From Gigantopelta aegis (taxonomy: Eukaryota; Mollusca; Gastropoda; Neomphalida; Peltospiridae), in contig NC_054702.1 in the NCBI RefSeq assembly GCF_016097555.1, forward strand, positions 68,448,195-68,512,194: a stretch of DNA of 64,000 nt, in the 5' to 3' direction. The stretch's first letter is position 1, and each line of letters opens with the position of its first letter. This document shows positions 1 to 11,220 of this stretch, piece by piece. A program made the translations under genes and the position numbers. The notes beneath the pieces were generated by a model, which worked only from the letters and a program-made list of their open reading frames with translations, searched no databases and had not been told where the DNA came from.

Positions 1-23
1 TTTTCTCACTGTGATTTTTTTTT

Positions 24-28
<5 letters not shown>

Positions 29-81
<53 letters not shown>
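29..81. repeat. (CT)n microsatellite
   Basis: Uninterrupted CT dinucleotide run after a T tract. It precedes the first visible PCNP exon and may act as a distant pyrimidine tract; open reading through it is an artefact of the repeat. Confidence 0.95.
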
Positions 82-84
<3 letters not shown>

Positions 85-205
85 ATTGCACTTTTATTTA
101 TTTCTGTCCATTTTGTGTTATTTTTTCTTACATTTCGCAGTTGCTGTTCAGTCACAATCCTTGTGGCAAAGTGTTTCAAATTTCCCAGTATTTCAAATTA
201 ACCAG

Positions 206-3200
206 GCACAGAGCAGAACGATGATGACGAATCTCACCGCAGTCCCAAGAAGAGAAAACACCCAGAGTCGACCCCAGCCAACGATGCAGCAATACCAGAA
301 AAGAAAAAGTTTTCCATGGCTGTTAATACAACCAAAGAACCAGACTCTAAGCTGCCTAAGAAGCCGATTGCTCCCGTCAAGCTAGCACTTGCATCTCAGG
401 TAAGCATTATTGTGTCCTGATAGTAATTTGGTACATGGTTTGAAGCACAGTAAATGCTTGGGTTTTCTTTTGAAAGCTGCTACTGCACAAGGTAAATTGT
501 TATTTCACATTTAAAGGTTGTGGTTTGTGCTGTCCTGTCTATGGGGAAAGTGCATATATAAAAGATACCCTGATGCTAATAATACAATGTAATGTTTTTC
601 TCTGAAGACAGCATGCCAGAATTACCAAATGTTTGACATCCAGTAAATAATTTGTCATTATGTACACCTAAGTGTCTTAAGAATGCACATAGTGTTAAAT
701 TTGTGCTTTTGATTTTGTTTAGAAAAAGGATGCACCTCTTCCAGTTGTGAAGAAGAGTTCTGTTGTTGCTGCTGTTTTCAACGATGATGAAGATGTGAGA
801 TATTTGTTGTATATAACAGCTATATGTAGTCAGCATTATTTGTTAATGTTTAAAGGTTCAATTATGATTTGTTTTTTAATTTACAATGATCTTCAAAATG
901 TATTTTAAACAAAATGATTTGTCATGACATAATAATTTTTTATTATAATTTTTGGAATGCATGAATTTTTTTCCCCAATGATTCAAAGTTTGCAACTTAT
1001 TTGTTTTAATGTAATGATTCATCAAATAACTAACTATCTGTTCACTTCAATTTAAAGTTGTTTAACAGAACAACGGTCATGTGAAATATTGTGCCCTGAA
1101 ACCACTGAAAATTTTGTCTAGGACAGCATACTTGAACCATAATTGAATATAAGTTTACACAAAAATTAAAATAACTAAATAAAACCTATTTTGAATTGTC
1201 TTGACAGAGTGAGGAGGAGGAAATGCCAGCTGCAGCGAAAATGAGGATGAAAAATATTGGCAGGTACAGCACGGTTCCAAACTATATCTAACAATGATGG
1301 TGGCCAGTGGAAGTTGTTTTTATTGGCCTTTATTAAGTTTAACTACTCCTAAGTTAATGCTTTGAAAGGAGAAATTACCAATAGTTATAAAGAAACCAAA
1401 ATAGCAGATTTATCTTATCACATTTTCTTTTTAATAATAATATATTGATGGTTTTCCAATGGATTATTTTTGTAGAATTAGTATCTAAGTCTATACCTCA
1501 GGTGACCAGACGACTGACAATTGTTCGGTACAGTGAACTAATATGCATGTATTATTTTGTCTGGTAGAATGATATCAAATATACTTCCTTATATTCAAAT
1601 ATATTTGAGTGGGCTGTTATGTTGTAACACGCCTTTAGTCCTCTGTTAATAATATAAATTAGTGTCGACGACATTCTCTTTTCGTACCATTGTTTTGGCT
1701 TCATACACAATAAGTATAACATATCTTACCGTAATTTCACATCAAATCCATATTTCGTAAATATTAAAAAAAATTTAATTGCAATGTTTTCCTCATACAG
1801 TTGGGTGCTATTATAATTCTCAAACAAAAGATTTTTAACAGCAGTTTTTTCTTGGAATTTTCAGGGTTCTGAAAACAGAAATATGTATCCAGTTTATTAT
1901 TATTGTAAAGTGACATAATTGGTATACTAATGTCATTCAAATTCAAAAGTTAGCTGTTATCACAATGCTTCACCACATTAAAACAAAAACTACTCAACTT
2001 AGCCTGGCCCCTGTAAACATTGTTACTAAAAGAATCCTCCATATGTGTCCATGTGGGACAGAGCTATTCCACCCCTGGGTACATAATTTGTTGTCAGGGA
2101 CGAGGCTCCCACATGGATATATAATGGAGGATTATTTTTCTCCCATCCAGTAGATGAAAAACAAGCATTTTGGTTAAACGTAAAAAAAAACTATTTTTTT
2201 TTTTTTTGTAACTTACAATAAAATAATCATAACCATTGAAAAGATCGTACCCAAAAATGGTTTAAACTAAAAGTATAAACCGAAAATGATAGTATAATTT
2301 CATTCATCCTTGTTTTTATGAAATATAAAAAGCATTTCTTGCGTTATTTTGCCGTTTACGTGACGTCACCCAATGTTAATATCAGCTCAAACAACAGAAG
2401 TCACGTGGTCATGCAAGACTGATTTATTCCGCATGGGCTGACGTTATGGAATACGCCTGTCTTGCATGGCTAGGGATGGGAGAAAAGATCTATATTGAGC
2501 TGTTTACAAACATGGACACTGTAACAAGTCGGTCACCAGCCTCGGTGGCGCTGTGGTTAGGCCATCGGTCTACAGGATGGTAGGTACTGGGTTCGGATCC
2601 CAGTCAAGGCATGGGATTTTTAATCCAGATACCGACTCCAAACCCTGAGTGAGTGTTCCGTAAGGCTCAGTGGGTAGGTGTAAACCACTTGCACCGACCA
2701 GTGATCCATAACTGGTTCAACAAAGGCCATGGTTTGTGCTATCCTGCCTGTGGGAAGCGCAAATAAAAGATCCCTTGCTGCCTGTCGTAAAAGAGTAGCC
2801 TATGTGGCGACAGCGGGTTTCCTCTGAAAAACAGTGTCAGAATGACCATATGTTTGACGTCCAATAGCCGATGATAAGATAAAAAATCAATGTGCTCTAG
2901 TGACATTGTTAAATAAAACAAACTTTACTTTTTTTGTAACAAGTCAGGGTTAGCCCTGACACTCGCCAACTTCACCAGTTGCACATTTTTAATACAATTG
3001 GTGAATTTTATTTCAATTTGGCAAAATAATTTCATGTAATAATTCATATTTTTCTACAGAATTAACTAGATTTCTGCTATTTTTTAAGTTTAAGAGATAA
3101 TTTGGAGAAATTTTCTTTGCACCCAGAGCTAGTCCTTCAAACTCTGACTGTATAATTTAATTAAATGCATGCTCATTCAGACATTGAAATATAGCAACAG

Positions 3201-3465
3201 AAATGGTATGCGAATTGTGGGTTCACTCTACTTAACACAAACAGTGGTTTTACTGAGAGTTTATAGAATTTTCAGCAGATCTTCAAGTACTGACTTCTGT
3301 GTCTTCGGCTAGAGAAATAATATTTTTTCTTCTTCTTTTAGGGATACACCAACTGCAGCTGGTCCAAATTCATTTGGCAAAGGAAAACTAGGATTCTCCG
3401 ATCGGCAGAGCCTTTATGTAAAGGAGCTGAAAAAAGCCATGGACGATGTTGGTGCTGATTCATGA
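206..3465 (+). CDS. PCNP: PCNP, PEST proteolytic signal-containing nuclear protein (3' part)
   Basis: Four exons are visible: about 206-399, 723-794, 1208-1263 and 3342-3465 (TGA at 3463). Donors GTAAGC, GTGAGA and GTACAG and the matching AG acceptors keep one frame. The product is a small nuclear protein known in vertebrates as a PEST-bearing target of ubiquitination; its exact role is poorly defined. The diagnostic block is in exons 2-4: an acidic FNDDEDSEEEEMP stretch, then AKMRMKNIGRDTPT and AGPNSFGKGKLGFSD, nearly as in human PCNP. The first visible exon carries the basic KKKFSMAV segment that aligns with the human SKFGFAIG region. Its 5' edge is uncertain: the needed frame has a stop at 199-201, so I use the weak CAG ending at 205, although a stronger acceptor ends at 139. 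The N-terminal exon(s) lie before the window. The C-terminus (VKELKKAMDDVGADS) is lineage-specific. Confidence 0.9.
515..650 (+). mobile_element. SINE fragment (tail type B) in PCNP intron
   Basis: Degenerate copy of the SINE body (TTTGTGCTGTCCTGTCTATG, then CATATATAAAAGATACCC) running into the ATGTTTGACATCCAGTA tail motif. The head is lost. Confidence 0.7.
2033..2132. repeat. Foldback repeat, copy 1
   Basis: Imperfect inverted arms at 2033-2059 and 2107-2132 (AATCCTCCATATGTGTCC against ATATATAATGGAGGATT). Same family as 4891-5019: both have GGGAC(A/G) near the centre and a TTTCTCYCATCC flank on the right. Confidence 0.6.
2341..2480. repeat. Structured intronic segment with CRE palindrome and hairpin
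   Basis: Contains the palindrome GTGACGTCAC (about 2360) and an inverted pair, CATGCAAGAC (about 2414) with GTCTTGCATG (about 2460). It is probably part of an old interspersed element. No coding potential was seen. Confidence 0.45.
2531..2935 (+). mobile_element. SINE, head 1 / tail B
   Basis: tRNA-like head with B-box GGTTCGGATCCC, then the conserved body (ATAACTGGTTCAACAAAGGC, GCAAATAAAAGATCCC). It ends in tail type B (TTTGACGTCCAATAGCCGAT ... TTAAATAAAACAAAC). Target-site duplication GTAACAAGTC at 2521-2530 and 2936-2945. Confidence 0.9.
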
Positions 3466-4681
3466 ATTCTCAAGTCTTAACCATCACATTTTAAAATAAT
3501 TATATCACTGCTATTCCCAATGTGCAATTTACTAAGTCAGCATTCATCATTGCACATTTTTCTGCTTCAGAAATGGTTGTTTCTTATTACATACTGCAAC
3601 TTTAAAAATAGTGACCCTTTTTTTTTTATCATGACATGCTGTACAATGTAACTTACCTAAGATATTTGGGTTTTGTTAATGTGAGTAGAGTTCTGCTCTG
3701 TTTTATTATATTAGGGAGCTAACCTTAGTTCCAATTTTTTTTTACTAATATTTTTAGTGTGACATAATTATCCAGCACCTACAATGGCTGTTACACAAAA
3801 TGATAATAACACTGAGATGGGACACGTGTTTGCAGTGCCTCATCATCCAAAGAATAAATATGAATAATCTGGTTACCTTTCCATTAATATTCTGATTATT
3901 CATGGGCTTGTGGTGTGCAAGCCGGAATGTGATGTGTTTTGATGTAAGTCAGTGTTTGACAAATCCACCTGCCTTCTATCCAGGCTAGTGGAAATTATCC
4001 TCTATAATATTATAATACATACGGCACTAGCCAAAGCTTCTATGAGGGATAGTGACTTTCTCAAACATTTGTCAAACACTGTACATTAAGTGATGATTCA
4101 AGAGGGTAAGATGGCAAAGTTTTGAGGTTTTAGTGGGTGGAGGGTATGGTTAGTTATTACACAGATGAGCTGCCCATTCTGTCTAATAACAACTAACCAT
4201 GGCTTTTCTTTTTGTTGTTGTTGTTGTCGACCATTGTTGTGAAAGAGTTAGCAGACCTTGAAATCCACGAAGGCTACCACAAAAAGCTGTTGCAAAATTA
4301 ATCTGCAATGGCATTTTTATCACTATCAGGTATTTACATTGTTATTCTTTGTACTATACTGATGGACATCACAAGATGATCTGAATTTCAATGACTGAGC
4401 TAGTGGATGTTTGTTTTAGTCTTTACAGACTTGAGGAGGCCATTTACATTTTAATCTCAAAAACACATTTTCTTGGTTAAACCAGATTTTAATTTTGGCA
4501 CCCAAAATCCTTTGTTTCTTTGCTGTGTAATAAATGCAAGTGTACTTCCTTCCAAAAGGTTAAAATGTTGGAGATAACTAGAAAACGAAATGTGTTGTAT
4601 AACAAAAGATCATTGTTTATGTTAAAAAAAATTCAAATAAAACCACCCAAATAGTAGTTAATTTTTCAAAAATAACTATTT
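3466..4681. other. PCNP 3' untranslated region and AT-rich flank
   Basis: No open frame of note. A candidate poly(A) signal AATAAA lies at 3853-3858, about 390 nt after the PCNP stop, and another AATAAA near 4636. A small MITE (3949-4081) lies between them. Confidence 0.5.
3949..4081. mobile_element. MITE with CAGTGTTTGACAAAT ends
   Basis: Terminal inverted repeats CAGTGTTTGACAAATCC and ATTTGTCAAACACTG enclose about 130 bp with an internal pair GGCTAGTGG / GCACTAGCC. A degenerate relative lies at 57606-57770, and 63690-63775 may be another. Confidence 0.75.
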
Positions 4682-4885
4682 TTTTTAGAAATAACAAGCA
4701 TTCTGAGAGTACTGCTAAAGTAATACATGTCCGCTACTGGGTGCAACACATTTTCTTATCTCCTAAGTTCAAAGGTCATCACTCTGTCACAAATTGGCCA
4801 ATCATCATAAAAATTAAACTTGATATGTAACTATGTATGATAAAATTGTATACAAATTTCAGTTTAATATTTTCAGGCATTACTA
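4682..4885 (+). repeat. Interspersed repeat ('GGTCATCACTCTGT' family), copy 1
   Basis: Shares AATAACAAGCATYCTGAGAG, ATACATGTCC, AAACTTGAT and the following segment with 56283-56432 plus 57285-57440. The copy here is uninterrupted, so it gives the empty-site structure for the insertion at 56433-57284. Confidence 0.7.
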
Positions 4886-4890
4886 ATAGG

Positions 4891-5019
4891 CTCCATCATA
4901 TGCAGTCATATGGGATAGTGAAAATTTCGACCCGGGACGAGGTTTGTCGTGTCCCTGGGTCGAAATTTCCACCACCGGGGGTGTACTTTTTCTGTCCCAC
5001 ATTACCACATATGATGGAA
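4891..5019. repeat. Foldback repeat, copy 2, with nested palindromes
   Basis: Outer arms 4891-4913 and 4995-5019 (CTCCATCATATG against CATATGATGGA). Inner arms 4920-4938 and 4951-4969 (GAAAATTTCGACCCGGGAC against GTCCCTGGGTCGAAATTTC) fold into a near-perfect 19-bp stem. Confidence 0.75.
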
Positions 5020-5189
5020 GTCTCTTTCTCTCATCCATTCGATAAATAAACTATTATTTTACACTGACAAACAAAGATGGTTGAAAAAGTAACTTCTTTT
5101 ATCATTTTATCATAAATAAACTATAGTATATTTCCCGCATCTGTTTCATGTGTTAAATATATAGTTCCATCCAGTTGGACTGGTAGGGT

Positions 5190-5448
5190 ACTGGCTCTTT
5201 GGGCTATTTCTCGCTCCAGCCAGTGCAGCACGACTGGTATATCAAAGGCTGTGGTATGTGATATCCTGTCTGTGGAATGGTGCATATAAAAGAGCCCTTG
5301 CTGCTAATCGAAAAGAGTAAACCATGAAGTGGCGACAGCGGGTTTCCTCTCTCAATATCTGTGTGGTCCTTAACCATATGTCTGACACCATATAACCGTA
5401 AATACAATGTGTTGATTGCGTCCTTAAATAAAACATTTCCTTCCTTCC
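5190..5448 (+). mobile_element. SINE, body + tail A (5' truncated)
   Basis: Starts inside the body (GGGCTATTTCTCGCTCCAGC). It continues through CATATAAAAGAGCCCTTGCT and the tail TGACACCATATAACCGTAAA, and ends AAATAAAACATTTCCTTCC. The tRNA-like head is missing. Confidence 0.85.
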
Positions 5449-5567
5449 GATGCTGAGATTCTATAATACATTGTGTTATATTGACAGTAATATAGATTTC
5501 TTTTTAAGGAAAGGAATGTCTTTAATGACATTTCATCACATTTAAACTATAGCTAATGTGTGTCTAA

Positions 5568-5690
5568 TGGTGACACCATAAGATGCGAGTGCCTCATACA
5601 AGAATGGCCAACATCATTACGATTTCATTGGTTGCTATGCAATTGGCTATTATCATACAATGCACTTGTATCATGTAGCGTCACCTTAAT
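5568..5690. mobile_element. MITE, GGTGACACCATA... family
   Basis: About 120 bp with imperfect terminal inverted repeats (GGTGACACCATAAGATGCGA against TATCATGTAGCGTCACC) and the core ATTGGTTGCTATGCAATTGG. The core recurs in 40110-40237. Confidence 0.7.
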
Positions 5691-5927
5691 ACATTGTAAT
5701 TGTGACAGTATCTAAAGAAGAAATCCGTGGGATATATTTATCTTATTGATTAGCAGCTTATGGTCCGTTACATAACAGAAACATCTAAATGAGTCCATCT
5801 CTAGAGAGCACTACTGTTGTACTCATTACACGCCTCCTTAATCAGTACAGTTGTGTGGTGATGTCATTATAAAACTGTAGTTCAATATCAGATTTGCATT
5901 GAAATGGTAAAAAATTAACAAGTTTAG

Positions 5928-5934
<7 letters not shown>

Positions 5935-5996
<62 letters not shown>
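5935..5996. repeat. (TA)n microsatellite
   Basis: About 60 bp of TA dinucleotides. It is the left part of a TA tract into which the MITE 5997-6515 has inserted; the tract resumes after 6516. Confidence 0.95.
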
Positions 5997-5997
<1 letters not shown>

Positions 5998-6514
5998 TCT
6001 TAAATAAAAGTAGGGGAACCTGAAATATTAATGTTAATATCAACTATTAGACTGAACATACGTTTTGACCATAGACATCCTAGTAAAGAACGTTCAGATC
6101 TGTTTATAAACACCAAAACACATTCCATAGTTTGCACATGCATCACACATTTGCCCCGTACATGTGCACGTGGACAATTTCCAGGAAGGTTGATATTCAC
6201 TGTGGAACATTATTTCTGTCAATCTTTTTCATTCTGTTGATCATACAGTTGTTATTGTTTTGTTTTTAGTAATTTTTATTGTTTTAATTTGAGATTTACT
6301 AATAAAAAAACGTCAGTTTTCAAATTTCACTTCTGACCCTAATCGTCCTTCAAGATCTTTGGTGGTCATAAAATCTACTTTAATAGTGTACTATTGGTTG
6401 TAATGTTTGCCCAGTTAATTCACTATTATCATATAACCATTCCCCACAGCTAATATACCTTACAATTTTGGCAATTGTAAATTCTTATTAGAGTTCCCCT
6501 ACTTTTTTTGAAGA

Positions 6515-6515
<1 letters not shown>
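5997..6515. mobile_element. Non-autonomous Tc1/mariner-type element
   Basis: Inserted at TA in a TA tract. Ends: ACTCTTAAATAAAAGTAGGG on the left; on the right, reversed, ACTCTTCAAAAAAAGTAGGG. The outer part (ACTCTTCAAAA) is the same as the end of the autonomous Tc1-like element at 45831-47320. The roughly 520-bp interior has only short open frames and no transposase similarity that I recognise. Confidence 0.8.
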
Positions 6516-6583
<68 letters not shown>

Positions 6584-6605
6584 AATACATGTATATATAT
6601 ATATA
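6516..6605. repeat. (TA)n with TACATG interruptions
   Basis: TA tract with two ATACATGTA interruptions, continuing the tract at 5935. Confidence 0.9.
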
Positions 6606-7468
6606 CTAGTGTCCTGACACGTAGATTTGTTTGTTATTCATGTTCATATTATCTCAGTATATTGAGTGAATGAAGGATAAAGTTAGACTAAGTGAAATTA
6701 GTACATAGATTTGCTGGAAGCTCATCTTTTGAATAAGAATTGATCATAAATTATTAATAATTAAAAACATTGAAGTTTAAGAATGACACCTCACAGGAGA
6801 AAAATAAAAGTTGAATGTGTTAAATATTTTTAAAATCCAAACAGAAATTTTGTTTTTGTTGCCTTTTCATTAACAAGACCAGAAGATATTTTTGAGGTAA
6901 CACTAAAATCCTGAATTTGAGAAAATTATATTTTTTCATTCATGAGGTTTAGAGCAAAAATGGGTTAAATATTCATGTTAAATTTTGTCCTCAAATATAT
7001 AAAATAGCATGCATTTTTAGTTTCATATTCATGTTTCATATCATATGTTCGTTATTCATTTTGTATGGATCATGTTTCATCTTTGACATAATGCAGAACC
7101 CCATGAGAGACTATATGCAGATAGTTGCAGAGGGGAGGTCTAGACTGGCAACCAAAGTTTCTAAGAGGGGGGGGGGGGGGGGATTTGGGTCATATTCCCC
7201 AGGAAAAAAAAGAAAAAAAGTTGCTTTGAGCCCGAACACCCCCACCCCTCTACATACGCATCGGATTGAGAATGTGTTGTACAAATACTGTTAATACTTC
7301 AAGTACTTTTGTGGCAAAGTATCTTACATGAAGCATAAAAATCTGATGCACAACATTGTTTTAATAATTGTATATATTTTATCACATTGAAATAAACAGT
7401 AAACTACTTTCTTGGATTTACTATTTCATTTGCCTTCATTATATTTTCCTACAGTGTGTTTTGTTAAT
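6606..7468. other. AT-rich intergenic DNA with a G-tract element
   Basis: No gene recognised. About 7125-7262 holds a run of about 16 G followed by an A-rich stretch and CCCGAACACCCCCACCCC. The arrangement resembles 43818-43960, so it is probably a small degenerate mobile element. Confidence 0.4.
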
Positions 7469-7818
7469 TAAAGGAACTGTCCTAAGTTTGCTCCATTGTA
7501 AAATATTTCCGACTAACAAAGCCTTTTTGATTATTTAGAATATTGGTATCTCTATAAACAAAGTGTTTATTGTCATTATAATTACCTTCCAATAATTTCA
7601 TACATACGAACAAATCTATATATTACGAAGTAAAATAAAAAGTTACTTCTACAAACATCAGCACATGACCGCAACCACATTGGGTATATTGACACTGGTA
7701 TTCTAAACAAGAAAAGGTTTTTTTTAATATGTAATTTTAGTCATTAAAAAGTCTCTGTTAGTCGGAAACGTCTTAAAATGGCTTCACAGTTGCAAATTCA
7801 GGACAGTCCATTTAAGGA
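7469..7818. mobile_element. MITE with TTAAAGGAACTGTCCT ends
   Basis: Terminal inverted repeats AAAGGAACTGTCCTAAGTTT and, reversed, AAATGGACTGTCCTGAATTT. Subterminal TTTCCGACTAACA / TGTTAGTCGGAAA also pair. A second copy is at 30983-31490 and a fragment near 29260-29300. Confidence 0.75.
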
Positions 7819-8001
7819 TTGCATTGCAGATGCTGCTAGTATGAAGTTAATAATATTAATGAAATATCTTTAAATGTTTGGTGATAAATACAACTTTAGT
7901 TTCCAGAGGACTTACGTTGGATTGACAGTGTACTAGTATTTACGTAGCTTGAATCACTTCTAATCGTCGTAAACTCTATTAACGTGCCTCTATTCAATTA
8001 A

Positions 8002-8380
8002 CCGGCGGCGTGGCAGGCCATCGGTCTACAGGCTGGTAGGTACTGGGTTCGGATCCCAGTCGAGGCATGGGATTTTCAATCCAGATACCGACTCCAAACC
8101 CTGAGTGAGTGCTCCGCAAGGCTCAATGGGTAGGTGTAAACCACTTGCACCAACCAGTGATCCATAACTGGTTCAACAAAGGCCATGGTTTGTGCTATCC
8201 TGCATGTGGGAAGCGCAAATAAAAGATCCCTTGCTGCCAATCGGAAGAGTAGCCCATGTAGTGGCGACAGCGTGTTTCCTCTCAAAATCTGTGTGGTCCT
8301 TGACCATATGTCTGACGCCATATAACCGTAAATAAAATGTGTTGAGTGCGTCGTTAAATAAAACATTTCTTTCTTTCTTT
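8002..8380 (+). mobile_element. SINE, head 1 / tail A, near full length
   Basis: B-box GGTTCGGATCCC, the body, and tail A (GTGTTGAGTGCGTCGTTAAA) ending in (TTTC)n. Target-site duplication CTATTCAATTAA at 7990-8001 and 8381-8392. Confidence 0.95.
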
Positions 8381-8559
8381 CTATTCAATTAAGGTTCAGG
8401 CACATCACTTCTAGACATCCCCTTATTGATATGTAGGGGAGGGAGGGCTAGAGGTGACTCGAGCTAGTATTTACGGTGTATAACAATACTAATTTCACTC
8501 ATTATTACTACTAGTAACTATCAATTTTTAAAAATAATTATAATTATACCATTTCTATT

Positions 8560-8645
8560 ATTATATATATATATACACACATACATACATACATACATAC
8601 ATACATACATACATACACACATACACACACATGCATATATACACG
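8560..8645. repeat. (AT)n-(ACAT)n microsatellite
   Basis: Short TA run passing into about 12 ACAT units and ACAC. Confidence 0.9.
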
Positions 8646-8732
8646 AGGTTTTTGCCAGAGGGTAAAACGGGTATAGAGCTATACCCAAATATTTTTGCAG
8701 AATATTTTTTTTTAAGTTAACGCTTTGACAAA

Positions 8733-9308
8733 ATTAAGGCAGCTATATCAGGAATATTTTTATTATTTAAGTATATAGAAAAGAAAATCCAACTACGTTT
8801 GGTGCATATATGACGCCGCACTCCGCATTGGTTTCACTACGCTGGCTTATCCAGGTCAAAAACAAAGCCAGTATTTTGAAAGTGGGACACTTGACGGGTT
8901 CGTACCGATCTCGGTTTTCATTGGCTTATCACAACAGATCACGTGAGATTTCACAATTTTTTAACAAATTTAACTGTCTTGATTGAGGGGTCGTCTCATA
9001 TCTCCAAAACATATTTATATCCATAGAGGTATGGTACAACGCCTTTCCAGGGGTCGGTGGGTGGGGTATTTGCCTTGAAATTTTGACAGTGGCCAGCTGT
9101 TGGCATATGCATTACATGTAAGGGGGTGTTACTAATTACGTAACGCTCTGTGGGTAGAGGAAGAGGGTACTGTGTTCGATTTACGTAACATTTTTCAAGA
9201 CTGTATGTTATTTTTTATTAATTACTTAGACCTAAAAAGGTGTTTTTTGGAAATGCGCGGTCAGTCTAGGATCGATCCCCATCGGCGGGTATATAAAAGA
9301 CCATGGTT
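8733..9308 (+). repeat. Left arm of a large inverted repeat
   Basis: Matches the reverse complement of 10226-10803 over almost its whole length, with small indels. Landmarks shared with the other arm are TACGTTTGGTGCATAT, CCGCACTCCGCATTGG, GATCACGTGAGATTTCAC and GGCCAGCTGTTGGCATA. The inner end is a SINE-like piece (GCGCGGTCAG ... GGATCGATCCCCATC). Confidence 0.9.
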
Positions 9309-10225
9309 ACCATATTATAACATCATGTACAAATGTGAAATGCAAGCTCAAGTGCACTTTTAAAAACTTGTGTGTGTTCGCTGTGAACGGAGATCGTCAA
9401 AAGTATATGCTCGATTCGTCGCCTGTGCCGCCATAGCTCGGCAAAGCACAAACGACAGCCTGTTGTCAGTTTCAGTTAACACGTGCGTTTGCCGATTTCA
9501 AATTGTAGGGTTCGTCTAAAAAAATTAAACGAGAAATCTTGCGCTGTATGAAGAACGTTCAGTATTTCGTTAAAACCGGTTTGATCTTGACAACGTATTA
9601 TCGACAATCGTACATTCCTATTTCAGAATTAATATTTTATAAAGTGTTAGTAGAACGTAGAAAGTTTAGTTTGTATACTAGTAACACATTAATCATATAT
9701 ATATTTTTTAAATAAAATATACTAAAGTAGACAATGAACGTTTTCACTTCTTAATTTTACGTCTTAAAATCGACAAATTCAAAAAAATATTCTTTCGTTT
9801 GGAAAGGGTAAAGTTAGTAGGGGGTTGTTTAACGACATCAAAGTTAGAGCATATTGATTTAATAATCATCCGACGCCATACAATCGTAAATAAAATGTGT
9901 TGAGTGCGTCGTTAAATAAAACATATCCTATCCTTCCTTCCATCTGCTGTGGGATGTCTAATGTTTGGTAATTTTGACATATAATCTTAGAGAGGAATCG
10001 GGTGCATGTGCAGGGGGAGAGTATTGGAGGTCGAAACCCTTACTTGCCCAAGCTTAAAAAAAATTGAAATGTATTTTTTGGGGGACCATGGCCCCATATA
10101 AACTTCGCTCAACACAGTCTATAACCCCAACCCCGGTGAAATCCCTGCACACGCGCCTTGAAAACCCACTACATTTTTTTTTTTAGCAAGGGATCGTTTA
10201 TATGTACTATCCCACAGACAGAATA
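9309..10225. other. Spacer of the inverted repeat
   Basis: About 0.9 kb with no gene. It holds a minus-strand SINE (tail B, from about 9830) broken by a SINE tail-A piece (9867-9945), and a G/C-rich MITE at about 10000-10165 whose ends (GGTGCATGTGCAGGG; reversed GGCGCGTGTGCAGGG) pair. Confidence 0.6.
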
Positions 10226-10803
10226 TCACATACCATGGTCTTTTATATACCCGCCGATGGGGATCGATCCTAGACTGACCGCGCATTTCCAAAAAACACC
10301 TTTTTAGTACCCTCTTCCTCTATCCCTAGAGCGTTATGTAATTAGTAACACCCCCCCCCCCCCCCCCCCTTACATGTAACGCGTATGCCAACAGCTGGCC
10401 ACTGTCAAAATTTCAAGGCAAATCCCCCACCCACCGACCCCTGGAAAGGCGTTGTACCATACCTCTATGGATATAAATATGTTTTGGAGATATGAGACGA
10501 CCCCTCAATCAAGACAGTTAAATTTGTTCAAAAATTGTGAAATCTCACGTGATCTCTTGTTGGGGAATTCCACACTTGTGATAAGCCAATGAAAACCGAG
10601 ATCGGTAGGAGCCCGTCAAAAGTGTCCCACTTTCGAAATACTGACTTTGTTTTTGACCTGGATATAAGCCAGCGTAGTGAAACCAATGCGGAGTGCGGCG
10701 TCATATAAATTATTCTTATTCTTATATGCACCAAACGTAATTGGATTTTCTGTTCTATATGCTTAAATAATAAAAAATATTCCGGATACTGCCGCTTTAA
10801 TAC
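10226..10803 (-). repeat. Right arm of a large inverted repeat
   Basis: Reverse complement of 8733-9308. It differs by a C20 tract near 10350 where the other arm has GGGGG, a short AAGAATAAG insertion near 10712 and scattered substitutions. It ends about 420 bp before the CFAP107 start codon. Confidence 0.9.
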
Positions 10804-11220
10804 AATTGCACCCCCTCATCATCCTCACCCTTACCCCTGGGCAGTTGTGGCATCTTCCGACGCCTATAGGCCTACTTAGGAAGTGGCCCACGTCAACACA
10901 TGTCTGAAATTATTTCATTGTGAACGAATAAATACTATCTTGTTATTAATAATTAATGAAGCCTATTTATATCTAAGAATCGTGGAATCGATCGAGTAGT
11001 TCCGATTGAAAATATAGAGGATCATTCGGACAAATTAATACCGATATATTTGGTGCAGTGCAACCAATACGACAGGTTCCGAAAAATACCGAATGTGTTT
11101 GGTTCCGGTTACACACAAGAGCTTAGCAACGGCGACGCTTTAGTTACCGTGATCAGCTGTCAGAAGTTGTTTGTCGCGGAAAATATTTTTTTTATTATTG
11201 AAAATAATGCAACATTGATA

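Noticed and set aside
11-385. 124-codon open frame across the CT microsatellite and first PCNP exon
   Set aside because: Its reading frame is not the PCNP frame and half of it is (CT)n.
8173-8388. Open frames in head-1 SINEs resembling a conserved protein family
   Set aside because: The repeated peptide (FYLRLYGVRHMVKDHT) is the translation of SINE tail A, found at every copy.
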